A DNA stretch of 64,000 nt from Flavobacterium sp. WC2421 (GCF_040822115.1 NZ_CP162004.1:1550001-1614000); one strand, 5' to 3'. Shown: positions 45,704-56,632, counted from the first letter of the stretch. Notes: a model not told the origin generated them from the letters alone. Program-made: numbers and translations.

Positions 45704-46309
45704 ATGGCAAGATATACTGGTCCAAAAACTAGAATTGCTCGTAAATTTGGCGAAGCAATATTCGGAGATGACAAATCTTTCGAAAAAAGAAATTACCCAC
45801 CTGGACAACACGGGATGGCTAAAAAAAGAGGAAAAAAATCTGAATATGCAATCCAGTTAATGGAAAAGCAAAAAGCTAAATATTCTTACGGAATTTTAGA
45901 AAAACAATTCAGAGGTTTATTCAAAAAAGCATCAGCTACTAAAGGTGTTACTGGTGAAGTTCTTTTACAATTATGTGAGGCAAGATTAGATAACGTTGTG
46001 TTTAGAATGGGTATTGCTCCTTCTAGAAGAGGCGCTAGACAATTAGTTTCTCACAGACATATCACTGTAAATGGTGATGTAGTAAATATTGCTTCTTACC
46101 ACCTTAAACCTGGTGATAAAGTTGCTGTTCGTGAAAAATCTAAATCATTAGAAGCTATCGAACGTTCTTTATCTAATTCAAGTCATGTTTATGAATGGAT
46201 TACTTGGAATAATGATGTTAAAGAAGGTACTTTTGTAACTGTACCAGCTAGACTTCAAATTCCAGAAAACATTAAAGAACAATTAATCGTAGAGTTGTAC
46301 AACAAATAA
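45704..46309 (+). CDS. rpsD: 30S ribosomal protein S4
   Basis: The 201-residue protein begins [17 protein letters not shown], includes [34 protein letters not shown], and the S4 domain [30 protein letters not shown]. Its N-terminus has no zinc-binding cysteine cluster. It initiates 30S assembly. The structured spacer upstream may be its autoregulatory site. Confidence 0.98.
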   Translation: MARYTGPKTRIARKFGEAIFGDDKSFEKRNYPPGQHGMAKKRGKKSEYAIQLMEKQKAKYSYGILEKQFRGLFKKASATKGVTGEVLLQLCEARLDNVVFRMGIAPSRRGARQLVSHRHITVNGDVVNIASYHLKPGDKVAVREKSKSLEAIERSLSNSSHVYEWITWNNDVKEGTFVTVPARLQIPENIKEQLIVELYNK

Positions 46310-46330
46310 TAATTGACTTAGTCGAAATTT

Positions 46331-47323
46331 ATGGCAATATTTAATTTTCAGAAGCCCGATAAAGTTATCATGATCGATTCAACCGATTTTGAAGGTAAGT
46401 TTGAATTCAGACCTTTAGAACCAGGATACGGATTGACCGTTGGTAATGCACTTAGAAGAGTTTTGCTTTCAGCATTAGAAGGTTATGCAATTACATCTGT
46501 CCGCATAGAAGGTGTAGATCATGAGTTTTCTACTATCTCAGGAGTTGTTGAAGATGTTACCGAAATTATTCTTAATCTTAAACAAGTACGTTTTAAGCGT
46601 CAAATTGAAGATATAGATAATGAAGCAGTTACTATTTCTGTTTCTGGTAAAGATCAATTAACAGCAGGTGATTTTCAAAAATTTATCTCAGGTTTCCAAG
46701 TTCTAAACCCAGAACTAGTTATTTGTAATTTAGATAGTAAAATCAAACTGAACTTCGATTTAACAATCGAAAAAGGTAGAGGATATGTTCCTGCTGAAGA
46801 GAACAAAAAACAGAATGCTGCAATTGGAACCATTTTTACAGACTCCATTTTTACTCCGGTAAAAAATGTAAAATATGCAATTGAAAACTTCCGTGTAGAG
46901 CAAAAAACAGATTATGAAAAATTAGTTTTTGAAATAAAAACTGATGGTTCTATTAATCCAAAAGATGCACTTACTGAAGCTGCCAAAGTTCTAATTCACC
47001 ATTTCATGTTGTTCTCTGACGAAAGAATTACACTTGAGGCTGATGAGATCGCACAAACAGAATCATATGATGAAGAATCATTACACATGAGACAATTGCT
47101 TAAAACTAAGCTTGTTGATATGGATTTATCTGTTAGAGCATTAAATTGTTTGAAAGCGGCTGAAGTTGATACACTTGGTGATTTAGTATCGTTCAATAAA
47201 AATGACCTAATGAAATTCCGTAATTTCGGTAAAAAATCTTTAACAGAGCTTGATGAACTTGTGGCTGTGAAGAATTTGAACTTCGGTATGGATTTAGCAA
47301 AATACAAACTAGATAAAGAATAA
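46331..47323 (+). CDS. rpoA: DNA-directed RNA polymerase subunit alpha
   Basis: The 330-residue protein has the assembly domain with [31 protein letters not shown] and a C-terminal domain (about residues 260-330) with [44 protein letters not shown] split over two helices-hairpin-helix. It forms the scaffold of RNA polymerase and binds activators and UP elements. It lies 21 bases behind rpsD. Confidence 0.98.
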   Translation: MAIFNFQKPDKVIMIDSTDFEGKFEFRPLEPGYGLTVGNALRRVLLSALEGYAITSVRIEGVDHEFSTISGVVEDVTEIILNLKQVRFKRQIEDIDNEAVTISVSGKDQLTAGDFQKFISGFQVLNPELVICNLDSKIKLNFDLTIEKGRGYVPAEENKKQNAAIGTIFTDSIFTPVKNVKYAIENFRVEQKTDYEKLVFEIKTDGSINPKDALTEAAKVLIHHFMLFSDERITLEADEIAQTESYDEESLHMRQLLKTKLVDMDLSVRALNCLKAAEVDTLGDLVSFNKNDLMKFRNFGKKSLTELDELVAVKNLNFGMDLAKYKLDKE

Positions 47324-47386
47324 ATTACTTCATATTTTGATCTCCAAAGCGGATAGTATCAAGATGAAAGTATAAAAATACACGTC

Positions 47387-47875
47387 ATGAGACACGGAAA
47401 AAAATTCAATCACTTAAGCAGACAGACTGCACATAGAAAATCTATGTTAGCTAATATGGCTTGTTCTCTTATTGAGCACAAACGTATTAACACAACTGTA
47501 GCTAAAGCAAAAGCGCTTAAACAATTTGTTGAGCCTTTAATAACAAAATCTAAAACTGATACGACTCACAATCGTCGTATTTGTTTTGCTTATTTACGTA
47601 GCAAATATGCCGTAACTGATTTATTCAGAGACGTAGCTGCTAAAGTAGGAGACCGTCCAGGTGGATACACGCGTATCATTAAAGTTGGAAATCGTTTAGG
47701 AGATAATGCTGATATGGCAATGATCGAATTAGTAGATTTCAATGAACTTTACAATGGTGGTAAAAAAGAAGTTAAAAAAGCTAAAAGCCGTCGTGGTGGA
47801 AAAGCTAAAAAAGCAGATGAAGCTACGGAAGCTCCCGCTGCTGAAACTGAAACAACTACAGACGCAGCTGAATAG
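47387..47875 (+). CDS. rplQ: 50S ribosomal protein L17 with an acidic C-terminal tail
   Basis: The first 120 residues are a normal L17 ([53 protein letters not shown]). About 40 extra residues follow, first lysine-rich ([20 protein letters not shown]) and then rich in Ala, Glu and Thr. Such tails are common in Bacteroidota L17. It is the last gene of the ribosomal block, closed by a terminator. Confidence 0.97.
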   Translation: MRHGKKFNHLSRQTAHRKSMLANMACSLIEHKRINTTVAKAKALKQFVEPLITKSKTDTTHNRRICFAYLRSKYAVTDLFRDVAAKVGDRPGGYTRIIKVGNRLGDNADMAMIELVDFNELYNGGKKEVKKAKSRRGGKAKKADEATEAPAAETETTTDAAE

Positions 47876-47903
47876 TTATGAAAATAATCATTCAATAAAA
47901 TTT

Positions 47904-47938
47904 AAGGATAAGCTATTTATAGTTTATCCTTTTTTTTT
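47904..47938 (+). terminator. Terminator of the ribosomal block
   Basis: AAGGATAAGCTA (47904-47915) pairs with TAGTTTATCCTT (47920-47931) with one G-U pair, followed by a run of eight T. Confidence 0.88.
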
Positions 47939-47947
47939 GTTTTTTTT

Positions 47948-48049
47948 GGAGCAAATAAACAATAGTTTTTTGCACTTATTTCCTGCTGTTCATTCTATCT
48001 TTTACTTTATAAAGAATAAAGTAAAAGGATGTCATTACCATCAGGGCTA
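47948..48049 (+). repeat. Dispersed palindromic element, copy B
   Basis: The ends GGAGC and CCATCAGGGCTA and the inner arms TTCCTGCTGTTCATTCTATC and AAAAGGATGTCATTACCATC match copies at 57006 and 22175. The centre is a perfect 12-bp inverted repeat, CTTTTACTTTAT (47999-48010) with ATAAAGTAAAAG (48016-48027). The left part has about 23 extra bases. It lies between the rplQ terminator and the carA promoter. Confidence 0.7.
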
Positions 48050-48087
48050 TTTTATAACTTTTTTATTTTATAATAAAATTTAAAAGT

Positions 48088-48118
48088 TTGCATCCATTGT
48101 ATTAATGAATTAAATTTG
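48088..48118 (+). promoter_or_regulatory. Putative promoter of carA
   Basis: TTG at 48088-48090 and TAAATTTG at 48111-48118 fit the -33/-7 pattern with a 20-base spacer. The carA ATG follows after a leader of about 60 bases. Confidence 0.6.
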
Positions 48119-48185
48119 CAAAATATTTAACTACGTATGGAATGAGTTTTAATTCCATGAGATTATTAAAATATAAAATCTACTA

Positions 48186-49286
48186 ATGAAATATACAACA
48201 CGACAAAGTGCCATACTTTTACTAAGTGATGGTACAATTTTTCACGGAAAATCTATTGGAATCAGCGGAACTACTTTTGGGGAAGTTTGTTTTAATACTG
48301 GAATGACTGGATATCAGGAGATTTTTACTGACCCATCTTATTTTGGACAAATCATGGTAGCGACTAATGCTCATATTGGAAATTATGGCGTAAATGAAAA
48401 AGAAATAGAATCTGATAGTATTAAAATTTCTGGATTGGTTTGTAAAAACTTTAGTTTTAATTATTCTCGTGAAGATGCTACTCAAAGTTTAGAGGATTAT
48501 TTTATTAAAGAAAACCTAATTTGTATCTCAGATGTTGATACGCGCGCATTAGTAAGTTACATTAGAGATAATGGAGCAATGAACGCTGTAATTTGTACGG
48601 ATGGCTCTTCTGTTGAAGAATTGAAAGTTGCCTTAGCTAATGTTCCAGATATGAAAGGTTTGGAATTAGCTTCTAAAGTTTCTACTAAATTGCCTTATTT
48701 TTATGGAGAAGAAAATGCTACTTATAAAATATCAGCTTTAGACTTAGGAATTAAAACAAATATTCTACGTAATCTTGCAAAAAGAGATTGTTACATTAAA
48801 GTTTTTCCTTTTGACTCCTCGTATGAGGATATGGCTTCTTTTAATCCTAACGGTTATTTCTTGTCTAATGGGCCTGGAGATCCTGAACCGCTTTCTAGTG
48901 CAATACAAGTTGCTAAAGATATTTTGGCAAATGATAAACCTTTATTTGGAATCTGTTTAGGGCATCAAGTAATCGGTTTAGCTAATGGAATTTCAACTTA
49001 TAAAATGTTTAATGGACATAGAGGGATTAACCATCCAGTAAAAAACTTGATTTCTGGTAAAGGGGAGATTACATCTCAAAATCACGGTTTTGCTGTAAAT
49101 AAAGAGGAACTAGAACGCAATCCAGATTTAGAAATTACGCACGTACATCTTAATGATGGAACTGTTGCTGGAATGCAAATGGTAAATAAAAATTGTTTTT
49201 CTGTACAATACCATCCTGAAGCAAGTCCTGGTCCGCATGATTCTTCTTATTTATTTGATCAGTTTATTGCAAATATTAATAAATAA
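48186..49286 (+). CDS. carA: Carbamoyl-phosphate synthase small subunit
   Basis: The 366-residue protein has the CarA N-terminal domain (AILLLSDGTIFHGKSIG, GEVCFNTGMTGYQEIFTDPSY) and a class I glutaminase domain with the nucleophile in GICLGHQV (about residue 256) and the His-Glu pair in YHPEASPGPHDSSYLF. It supplies ammonia to CarB for arginine and pyrimidine synthesis. carB is not in the window. The gene is closed by a terminator. Confidence 0.97.
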   Translation: MKYTTRQSAILLLSDGTIFHGKSIGISGTTFGEVCFNTGMTGYQEIFTDPSYFGQIMVATNAHIGNYGVNEKEIESDSIKISGLVCKNFSFNYSREDATQSLEDYFIKENLICISDVDTRALVSYIRDNGAMNAVICTDGSSVEELKVALANVPDMKGLELASKVSTKLPYFYGEENATYKISALDLGIKTNILRNLAKRDCYIKVFPFDSSYEDMASFNPNGYFLSNGPGDPEPLSSAIQVAKDILANDKPLFGICLGHQVIGLANGISTYKMFNGHRGINHPVKNLISGKGEITSQNHGFAVNKEELERNPDLEITHVHLNDGTVAGMQMVNKNCFSVQYHPEASPGPHDSSYLFDQFIANINK

Positions 49287-49307
49287 TAATTTTAGTATAC
49301 AAGTATA

Positions 49308-49340
49308 AAAGGTCTAACTTATATGTTGGGCCTTTTTTTT
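49308..49340 (+). terminator. Terminator of carA
   Basis: AAAGGTCTAAC (49308-49318) pairs with GTTGGGCCTTT (49325-49335) with one G-U pair and is followed by T. It touches the stop codon of the converging gene. Confidence 0.8.
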
Positions 49341-50676
49341 ATATACCAAAAGGATAAGTTTCGGGAAATAGTTTTTTATCAACCTGTGTATGTATAGGAT
49401 GTAAGGCTGTTGTTTTATCAATATAAATAAAAGCATCATATCGTTTTGGTAAAATGGTAGGGACGTAATTTCCAAATCGTTCGTGTTCGGGATTGTATAC
49501 TACTCCTATGGCTCTATGTCCAATGTAGTCTTCCATGCATTTCTCTTCTCTTACCTTGTTCATTAGTAATAATCTATTTTGACCTTCAGAAGCTTTATGA
49601 AAGAGGTATTCCCAGCTGCCTTCTTCTGCTTTAGGAACTTCTATTTTTCTCATAGCATCGCCCCAATTTCGTCCTGCTATGACACTTCCTACATAGGAGC
49701 CAAATCCTACTGATATTACACCCTCAGTTTGGTATTGTTCTTTTAATAATTGACCTACATTTACCATTCCTTCGGATGCCATGTCAGTTGCACGCGCGTC
49801 CCCTATATGGGTGTTGTGTTCCCAAACTATAATTTTTGAATTTGTACCATGGTATTTAAGCAGTCGTTCTATAGTAGCTACCATATGTTCATCTCTTATA
49901 TTCCATGAAGCAGAACCACGTTTTATCATTGCAAGGTAATATTTTTCAGCATTTCTAGCTATATAGGCATTTTGTTCTGTACTCATTACATTTTCGGCAT
50001 CTGAGTTATAATTTGGTACGTTTTTTCTGATTTCAATAAGTAGATCCAGAATTTCTTTTTCGCATAAAATGGGTACAAACGCCGAGGCTCTTGCATACGA
50101 CTGGCCTTCGTCTTTGGAATAAGGTTCGTAGCATTCAATCGCTTTTTTTGCAATGGCCAATGCTTTTGTGTCGTGTTTTTCTAAATATTGGATTATAGAA
50201 GCCATGGAGTCTCTAAAACTATATACATCTAGTCCGTAGAAGCCTATTTTTTTATTCTCTGATAAGTCTCTATTGTAGGATTTAAGCCAATCAATAAATG
50301 CGGCTATTTCCCAATTTGCCCACATCCAAGTTGGCCAGCGCTTAAACTCATTCATAACATTATAGATGTCTTTACCAGAATCGATGTAGCCTTTAGAGTA
50401 CCGATTTAGTCGGTAGCAATCTGGCCAATCTCCTTCTACTCCTATAAAGGAAAAACCTTTTTCTTGTATTAAACGTTGCGTGATTTTGGCTCTCCATGTA
50501 TAATATTCATGGGTTCCGTGTGATGCTTCACCAAGTAAGACATATTTTGCGTCACCAATAAAATCAATTAATGGGTCTAAATCTTCTAGTTTTTCTAAAG
50601 GAGAGGAAGTGGTTTTTAATAGATCTTCAATTGCATTATTGCATTTTTTTCTTTTTAAATCATTTAAAGTTCTCAT
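49339..50676 (-). CDS. Erythromycin esterase family protein
   Basis: The 445-residue protein has the family motifs LLGEASHGTHEYYTWRAKITQRLI (about residues 48-70) and FIGVEGDWPDCYRLNRY, then IIVWEHNTHIGDARATDM, with the glutamate and histidines of the EreA/EreB active site. Family members outside resistance plasmids have no known substrate, so macrolide resistance should not be assumed. It stands alone, convergent with carA, without a signal peptide. Confidence 0.88.
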   Translation of the reverse strand: MRTLNDLKRKKCNNAIEDLLKTTSSPLEKLEDLDPLIDFIGDAKYVLLGEASHGTHEYYTWRAKITQRLIQEKGFSFIGVEGDWPDCYRLNRYSKGYIDSGKDIYNVMNEFKRWPTWMWANWEIAAFIDWLKSYNRDLSENKKIGFYGLDVYSFRDSMASIIQYLEKHDTKALAIAKKAIECYEPYSKDEGQSYARASAFVPILCEKEILDLLIEIRKNVPNYNSDAENVMSTEQNAYIARNAEKYYLAMIKRGSASWNIRDEHMVATIERLLKYHGTNSKIIVWEHNTHIGDARATDMASEGMVNVGQLLKEQYQTEGVISVGFGSYVGSVIAGRNWGDAMRKIEVPKAEEGSWEYLFHKASEGQNRLLLMNKVREEKCMEDYIGHRAIGVVYNPEHERFGNYVPTILPKRYDAFIYIDKTTALHPIHTQVDKKLFPETYPFGI

Positions 50677-52330
<1,654 letters not shown>

Positions 52331-52353
52331 ATTTTTTATTTACTATTATAGAG

Positions 52354-52386
52354 AGCCATTCGTTTTATACGAATGGCTTTTTTTAT
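52354..52386 (+). terminator. Terminator of eno
   Basis: AGCCATTCG (52354-52362) pairs exactly with CGAATGGCT (52370-52378) and is followed by a run of T. Confidence 0.9.
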
Positions 52387-52485
52387 TAAATTTAACAATA
52401 TCATTATAGTTTTATCTTTTTATTTAATGTTATTATCCTTAGATTTGATAAATTATTAAATATTAAGATTTATTTGCAAAATATT

Positions 52486-53763
52486 ATGTCAAAAACAGCT
52501 ATATTAGAAATTGATGGTAAAAAATACGACTTTCCTATAATTGAAGGGAGCGAAAATGAAGAAGCTATCGATATTAACAAATTACGTGATTTAACAGGGA
52601 TTATTACTTTAGATCCAGGGTATAAAAACTCAGGTTCTTGTACAAGTAAAATTACTTTCTTAGATGGTGAATTAGGGATTTTACGTTATAGAGGGTATTC
52701 AATAGAAGACTTAGCTGATAAAGCTGATTTTTTAGAAGTTTCATTTCTTTTAATATTTGGAGAATTACCTACAGCTGCTCAATTAGAGCAGTTTGAAGTT
52801 GATATTAGAAAGCATACTTTGGTTAACGAAGAGATGAAAAACATCATTGACGGTTTTCCAAGAACAGCTCATCCAATGGGTGTTTTGGCAGCTTTAACAA
52901 GTGCTTTAACTGCATTTAATCCTAAGTCGGTAAATGTTGACAATGAAAAGGAAATGTACCACGCTGTTTGTAAAACAATGGGTAAATTTTTAGTTATTGC
53001 AACTTGGACTTATAGAAAAAGCATGGGGTATCCTTTAAATTATTATGATAATACTAAAGGGTATGTAGAAAACTTTATGCGTTTAATGTTTGAATTGCCA
53101 ACTGAGCCTTACAAGGCAAATCCTGTAGTGATTGATGCATTAGATAAATTGTTTATTTTACATGCTGATCACGAACAAAACTGTTCTACTTCAACTGTAA
53201 GAATGGTTGGGTCTTCTCATGCAGGTTTATTTGCTTCTATTTCTGCAGGAGTTTCTGCACTTTGGGGACCTCTTCATGGAGGTGCTAATCAAGCCGTTCT
53301 TGAAATGTTAGAAGAAATACATAAAAACGGAGGTGATACTGATGCTTATATGGCTAAAGCCAAAGATAAAAATGACCCTTTTAGATTAATGGGTTTTGGA
53401 CATCGTGTTTATAAGAATTTTGACCCTCGTGCTAAAATTATTAAAAAGGCAGCTAATGAAGTTTTAGAAATATTAGGAGTTGACGATCCTATTCTTGAAA
53501 TTGCTAAAAAATTAGAAGCGGCTGCTTTAGAAGACGAATATTTCAAGTCAAGAAATTTGTATCCTAATGTAGATTTCTATTCAGGAATTATCTATAGAGC
53601 TTTAGGAATTCCTACTGATATGTTTACTGTAATGTTTGCTATTGGAAGGTTACCGGGCTGGATCGCTCAATGGAAAGAAATGCGTGAAAATAAAGAGCCT
53701 ATTGGTAGGCCAAGACAAATATATACTGGTGCAGCCTTAAGAGATTTTAAGAAACCAGAATAA
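52486..53763 (+). CDS. gltA: Citrate synthase
   Basis: The 425-residue protein is a type II bacterial enzyme with LTGIITLDPGYKNSGSCTS near the start, the catalytic region HADHEQNCSTSTVRMVGSS (about residue 226), and GFGHRVYKNFDPRAKII (about residue 304-320). The frame opens at 52474, but MSKTAILEIDGKKYDFP at ATG 52486 matches the family. It condenses acetyl-CoA with oxaloacetate. Confidence 0.97.
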   Translation: MSKTAILEIDGKKYDFPIIEGSENEEAIDINKLRDLTGIITLDPGYKNSGSCTSKITFLDGELGILRYRGYSIEDLADKADFLEVSFLLIFGELPTAAQLEQFEVDIRKHTLVNEEMKNIIDGFPRTAHPMGVLAALTSALTAFNPKSVNVDNEKEMYHAVCKTMGKFLVIATWTYRKSMGYPLNYYDNTKGYVENFMRLMFELPTEPYKANPVVIDALDKLFILHADHEQNCSTSTVRMVGSSHAGLFASISAGVSALWGPLHGGANQAVLEMLEEIHKNGGDTDAYMAKAKDKNDPFRLMGFGHRVYKNFDPRAKIIKKAANEVLEILGVDDPILEIAKKLEAAALEDEYFKSRNLYPNVDFYSGIIYRALGIPTDMFTVMFAIGRLPGWIAQWKEMRENKEPIGRPRQIYTGAALRDFKKPE

Positions 53764-53778
53764 ATAAAACCAGAATCA

Positions 53779-53808
53779 AAAGCTTCACTACTAGTGAGGC
53801 TTTTTTTT
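53779..53808 (+). terminator. Terminator of gltA
   Basis: AAAGCTTCAC (53779-53788) pairs with GTGAGGCTTT (53794-53803), with one G-U pair, followed by a T-run. The T-run merges with the next -7 element. Confidence 0.8.
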
Positions 53809-53816
53809 TATCTTTG
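53809..53816 (+). promoter_or_regulatory. Putative -7 element of the guanidino-hydrolase pair
   Basis: TATCTTTG is a full match to TAnnTTTG and starts directly in the T-run of the gltA terminator. The next ATG is 22 bases away. Any -33 element would lie inside the terminator hairpin, where no TTG is present. Confidence 0.5.
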
Positions 53817-53837
53817 TCTAAAATATTATAAAAACAT

Positions 53838-54752
53838 ATGCTAGAATTAAAAGTAAATAATGAGACTTCAAAGTTGAGAGCTGTTGTGTTAGGGACTGCA
53901 GTTAGTAACGGACCAACTCCTTCAATTGATGAGGCATATGATCCTAAATCATTGGAGCATATTTTAGCGGGAACTTACCCAGTAGAGGAAGACATGGTTG
54001 CTGAAATGGAGGCTTTTCATGCTGTGCTGAAAAAATACCAGGTAACAGTTTTTAGACCTGAGTTAATTGATAATTGTAATCAGATATTTACTAGAGATAT
54101 TGGATTTGTTATTGATGACACTTTTATTAAATCCAATATTTTACCTGATCGTGAAATGGAATTGGATGCAATCCAGTATATAATTGATCAAATTAATCCA
54201 ATCAAAGTGGTACGCCCTCCTGAAAATGTACATATAGAAGGTGGTGATGTTATGTTGTGGAATAATTATATTTTTGTTGGTACTTACAAGGGAAGTGACT
54301 ATGCGGATTATATAACAGCAAGGACAAATAAAGAAGGAGTCCAATTTATTAAAGATTTGTTCCCTAATAAGATTGTCAAAGAATTTGATTTGGTTAAATC
54401 TAAAACGCAAGCAAGAGATAATGCTTTACATCTAGATTGTTGTTTTCAATCAGTTGGTCTAAATAAAGGAATAATTTATAAAGGCGGATTTAGATCTGAA
54501 GCAGATTATATGTATTTAGTAGATTTATTCGGAGAAGACAATTTATTTCATATTACAAGAGAGGAAATGTATCATATGAATTCGAATATATTTTCAATAG
54601 ATACAAATGTGGTAGTCTCGGAAAGAAATTTTACAAGACTAAATGACTGGTTAAGATCGAATGGATTTATTGTGGAAGAAATTCCATATGCAGAAATTTC
54701 TAAACAAGAAGGTTTGTTGAGATGTTCGACTTTGCCATTAATTAGAGAATAA
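53838..54752 (+). CDS. Arginine deiminase / dimethylarginine dimethylaminohydrolase family protein
   Basis: The 304-residue protein has the pentein (guanidino-modifying) fold markers: NQIFTRDIGFVIDDTFI (about residue 76-92), VHIEGGDVMLW with the acidic pair, DNALHLDCCF with the catalytic histidine and a C-terminal LLRCSTLPLIRE with the nucleophilic cysteine. The substrate could be arginine, a methylated arginine or another amidino compound. It lies 51 bases before a second member of the superfamily. Confidence 0.85.
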   Translation: MLELKVNNETSKLRAVVLGTAVSNGPTPSIDEAYDPKSLEHILAGTYPVEEDMVAEMEAFHAVLKKYQVTVFRPELIDNCNQIFTRDIGFVIDDTFIKSNILPDREMELDAIQYIIDQINPIKVVRPPENVHIEGGDVMLWNNYIFVGTYKGSDYADYITARTNKEGVQFIKDLFPNKIVKEFDLVKSKTQARDNALHLDCCFQSVGLNKGIIYKGGFRSEADYMYLVDLFGEDNLFHITREEMYHMNSNIFSIDTNVVVSERNFTRLNDWLRSNGFIVEEIPYAEISKQEGLLRCSTLPLIRE

Positions 54753-54761
54753 TTTACAGTA

Positions 54762-54783
54762 GAGATGCATGGTAGTGCGTCTC
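54762..54783. repeat. Short palindromic hairpin between the two guanidino-hydrolase genes
   Basis: GAGATGCA (54762-54769) pairs with TGCGTCTC (54776-54783), with one U-G pair and a six-base loop. It resembles the short GAGACGCA-type palindromes scattered through many bacterial genomes. Only one copy was seen here. No T-run follows, so it is not a standard terminator. Confidence 0.45.
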
Positions 54784-54803
54784 AATAATTTAAAATAATC
54801 AAA

Positions 54804-55739
54804 ATGAAACAAACAACTAATTCTATTTTAATGATTCGCCCGGTGGCGTTTCGTATGAATGAACAAACGGCTGTAAATAATTATTATCAAAAAGTGCTGG
54901 ATGGACTTTTACCAGCAACAGTAAATGCTAAAGCACAACAAGAATTTGACACTTTTGTTGAAAAACTGAGAGCTGTTGGTGTTGATGTTACGGTTGTGGA
55001 TGATACTTTAAATCCAGATACACCAGATAGTATTTTTCCAAATAACTGGGTTTCTTTTCATGAAAATGGAGATGTGGCTCTTTACCCTATGTTTGCCGAA
55101 AATCGTCGTGTGGAACGTCGTGAGGAAATTTTGGATGATTTAGAAGAAAAAGGATTTAAAATCGAAAATATTGTTGATTATACTTCTGCTGAAGAAGATG
55201 GTTTTTTCTTGGAAGGAACAGGAAGTCTACTTCTTGATAGAGCCAATGAAAAAGCATATTGTGCATTATCTCCTAGAGCCGATGAAGAGTTGTTTATAGA
55301 ATTCTGTGAAGACTTTGATTATGCACCTGTTTTATTCGAAGCTTTTCAAACGGTCAATGGGGAGAGAAAACTTATCTATCACACTAATGTAATGATGTGT
55401 TTGGGTGAAACTTTTGCAGTTATTTGTGCAGATTGTATAGATGACAAGAAAGAACGCAAAATGGTTTTAGAAAACCTAAAAAAGGATGGTAAAGAAATCA
55501 TTTTAATCACAGAAGCTCAAGTAAATAATTTTGCAGGAAATATGCTTGAAGTTCGTGGAGCGGATGATAAGAGATACCTTGTAATGAGTGCTGCAGCGCA
55601 TCAAAGCTTGAAACCAAAACAAATTGAACAATTAGAAAAACATGCTACAATTCTAAGTTCAAGTTTAGACACAATAGAGGCTTGCGGTGGTGGAAGTGCC
55701 AGATGCATGATGGCAGAAATATTTTTGCCTAGAGTTTAA
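54804..55739 (+). CDS. ctlX: CtlX-type citrulline hydrolase (amidinotransferase superfamily)
   Basis: The 311-residue protein has SILMIRPVAFRMNEQTAVNNYYQ at the start, PDSIFPNNWVSFHENGDVALYPM, FLEGTGSLLLDRAN, the catalytic IYHTNVMMCLGETFAV with histidine, and ends ACGGGSARCMMAEIFLP with the active cysteine. This pattern is that of the citrulline utilisation hydrolase CtlX. With the upstream relative it suggests a route from arginine or a derivative to ornithine. This pathway link is inference. Confidence 0.88.
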   Translation: MKQTTNSILMIRPVAFRMNEQTAVNNYYQKVLDGLLPATVNAKAQQEFDTFVEKLRAVGVDVTVVDDTLNPDTPDSIFPNNWVSFHENGDVALYPMFAENRRVERREEILDDLEEKGFKIENIVDYTSAEEDGFFLEGTGSLLLDRANEKAYCALSPRADEELFIEFCEDFDYAPVLFEAFQTVNGERKLIYHTNVMMCLGETFAVICADCIDDKKERKMVLENLKKDGKEIILITEAQVNNFAGNMLEVRGADDKRYLVMSAAAHQSLKPKQIEQLEKHATILSSSLDTIEACGGGSARCMMAEIFLPRV

Positions 55740-55761
55740 CTCATAAAAGATCTTAATTTAG

Positions 55762-55801
55762 AATGCCCCAAGAAGTAGAATTACTTTTTGGGGCATTTTT
55801 A
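55762..55801. terminator. Bidirectional terminator between ctlX and the MarC gene
   Basis: AATGCCCCAA (55762-55771) pairs with TTGGGGCATT (55788-55797); the centre AAGTA/TACTT extends the stem after a small internal loop. T-runs are present on the plus strand, and the genes converge. Confidence 0.85.
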
Positions 55802-55818
55802 TTTTTTATCTTCTTTAT

Positions 55819-56451
55819 TTACTTCATAAAATTGGTTTCGACAATTGTTATGATTGAGCTAATAATGTATTGAACCCCAATTGCAATAACAATAAAACCT
55901 ACTATTCTTGAAATAGCTACAATTCCTGAAGCTCCCAGTATTTTTGCTAAATAATGAGCGCTTTTTAATGTGATGAAAATAGCAATGGCAACGGCTAAAA
56001 TAGCTAAAACAGAAATAATAATATCCGATATGTTTTGGTGTTCGTGATAAAAAGCAATCAGTAATGAGATAGAACCAGGGCCAGCTAGCATTGGAATAGC
56101 AAGAGGTGTTAAAGCAATGTCGTTTCTTTTTTGCGCATCATTCTCTACCTTTTTATTTACCCCTCTTTTCTTGTTGAAATTCCCTGTTAGTAATGAAAAT
56201 CCTGATGTGGCGATAATAATACCGCCAGCGATACGTAATGCTTCAATACTTATTCCAAAGAAAGACAAAACGTATTCACCAAAGAAAAACGAGATAATTA
56301 AAATGATAAAAACATTGATAGCGGTCCATAATGAAATTCTGGAACGTTCTTTTTTGTCATCGTCCATGGTGAGTCCTACAAAAATAGGAACAGTTCCAAT
56401 TGGGTTTAAAACGGAGAAAAGCGCAGCAAATAAATAAATAAAAAGTTCCAT
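55819..56451 (-). CDS. MarC family integral membrane protein
   Basis: The 210-residue protein has six membrane segments and the MarC/UPF0056 pattern: FAALFSVLNPIGTVPIFVGLT near the start, GGIIIATSGFSLLTG, and IPMLAGPGSISLLIAF in the second half. The family was once tied to multiple antibiotic resistance, but its role is unknown. It is convergent with ctlX. Confidence 0.93.
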   Translation of the reverse strand: MELFIYLFAALFSVLNPIGTVPIFVGLTMDDDKKERSRISLWTAINVFIILIISFFFGEYVLSFFGISIEALRIAGGIIIATSGFSLLTGNFNKKRGVNKKVENDAQKRNDIALTPLAIPMLAGPGSISLLIAFYHEHQNISDIIISVLAILAVAIAIFITLKSAHYLAKILGASGIVAISRIVGFIVIAIGVQYIISSIITIVETNFMK

Positions 56452-56575
56452 GTTTTTTTGCGAAATTAGTGTGTTTGATTCAAGAAAAGAGTCTCCTTTA
56501 GTTTAAGAAAAGGTTATAATAAAAAGAAAAAGAAAATGATTTTTACTTTAGAAAAAATGAAAGATATTAATTTAA

Positions 56576-56608
56576 TTGAAAACAAGCTATAGTATTTCAC
56601 TACTTTTG
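56576..56608 (+). promoter_or_regulatory. Promoter of the CoA-binding protein gene
   Basis: TTG at 56576-56578 and TACTTTTG at 56601-56608 match the -33/-7 pattern with a 22-base spacer. It lies inside a longer open frame and so supports the start at 56633. Confidence 0.6.
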
Positions 56609-56632
56609 CAAAAAATAAATAATTGCAATACA

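Larger units (their letters stand above)
47876..48185. other. 310-base spacer between rplQ and carA
   Basis: No gene is seen here. In order it holds the rplQ terminator (47904-47938), a copy of the dispersed palindromic element (47948-48049) and the putative carA promoter (48088-48118). Confidence 0.8.

Noticed and set aside
49339..50676. Macrolide resistance gene
   Set aside because: The family motifs are present, but chromosomal relatives of unknown substrate are common, and there is no mobile element or resistance context nearby.
54141..54410. An 89-codon frame antisense to the first guanidino-hydrolase gene
   Set aside because: It is a shadow of a conserved enzyme gene; aromatic-rich composition reflects the AT-rich complement.
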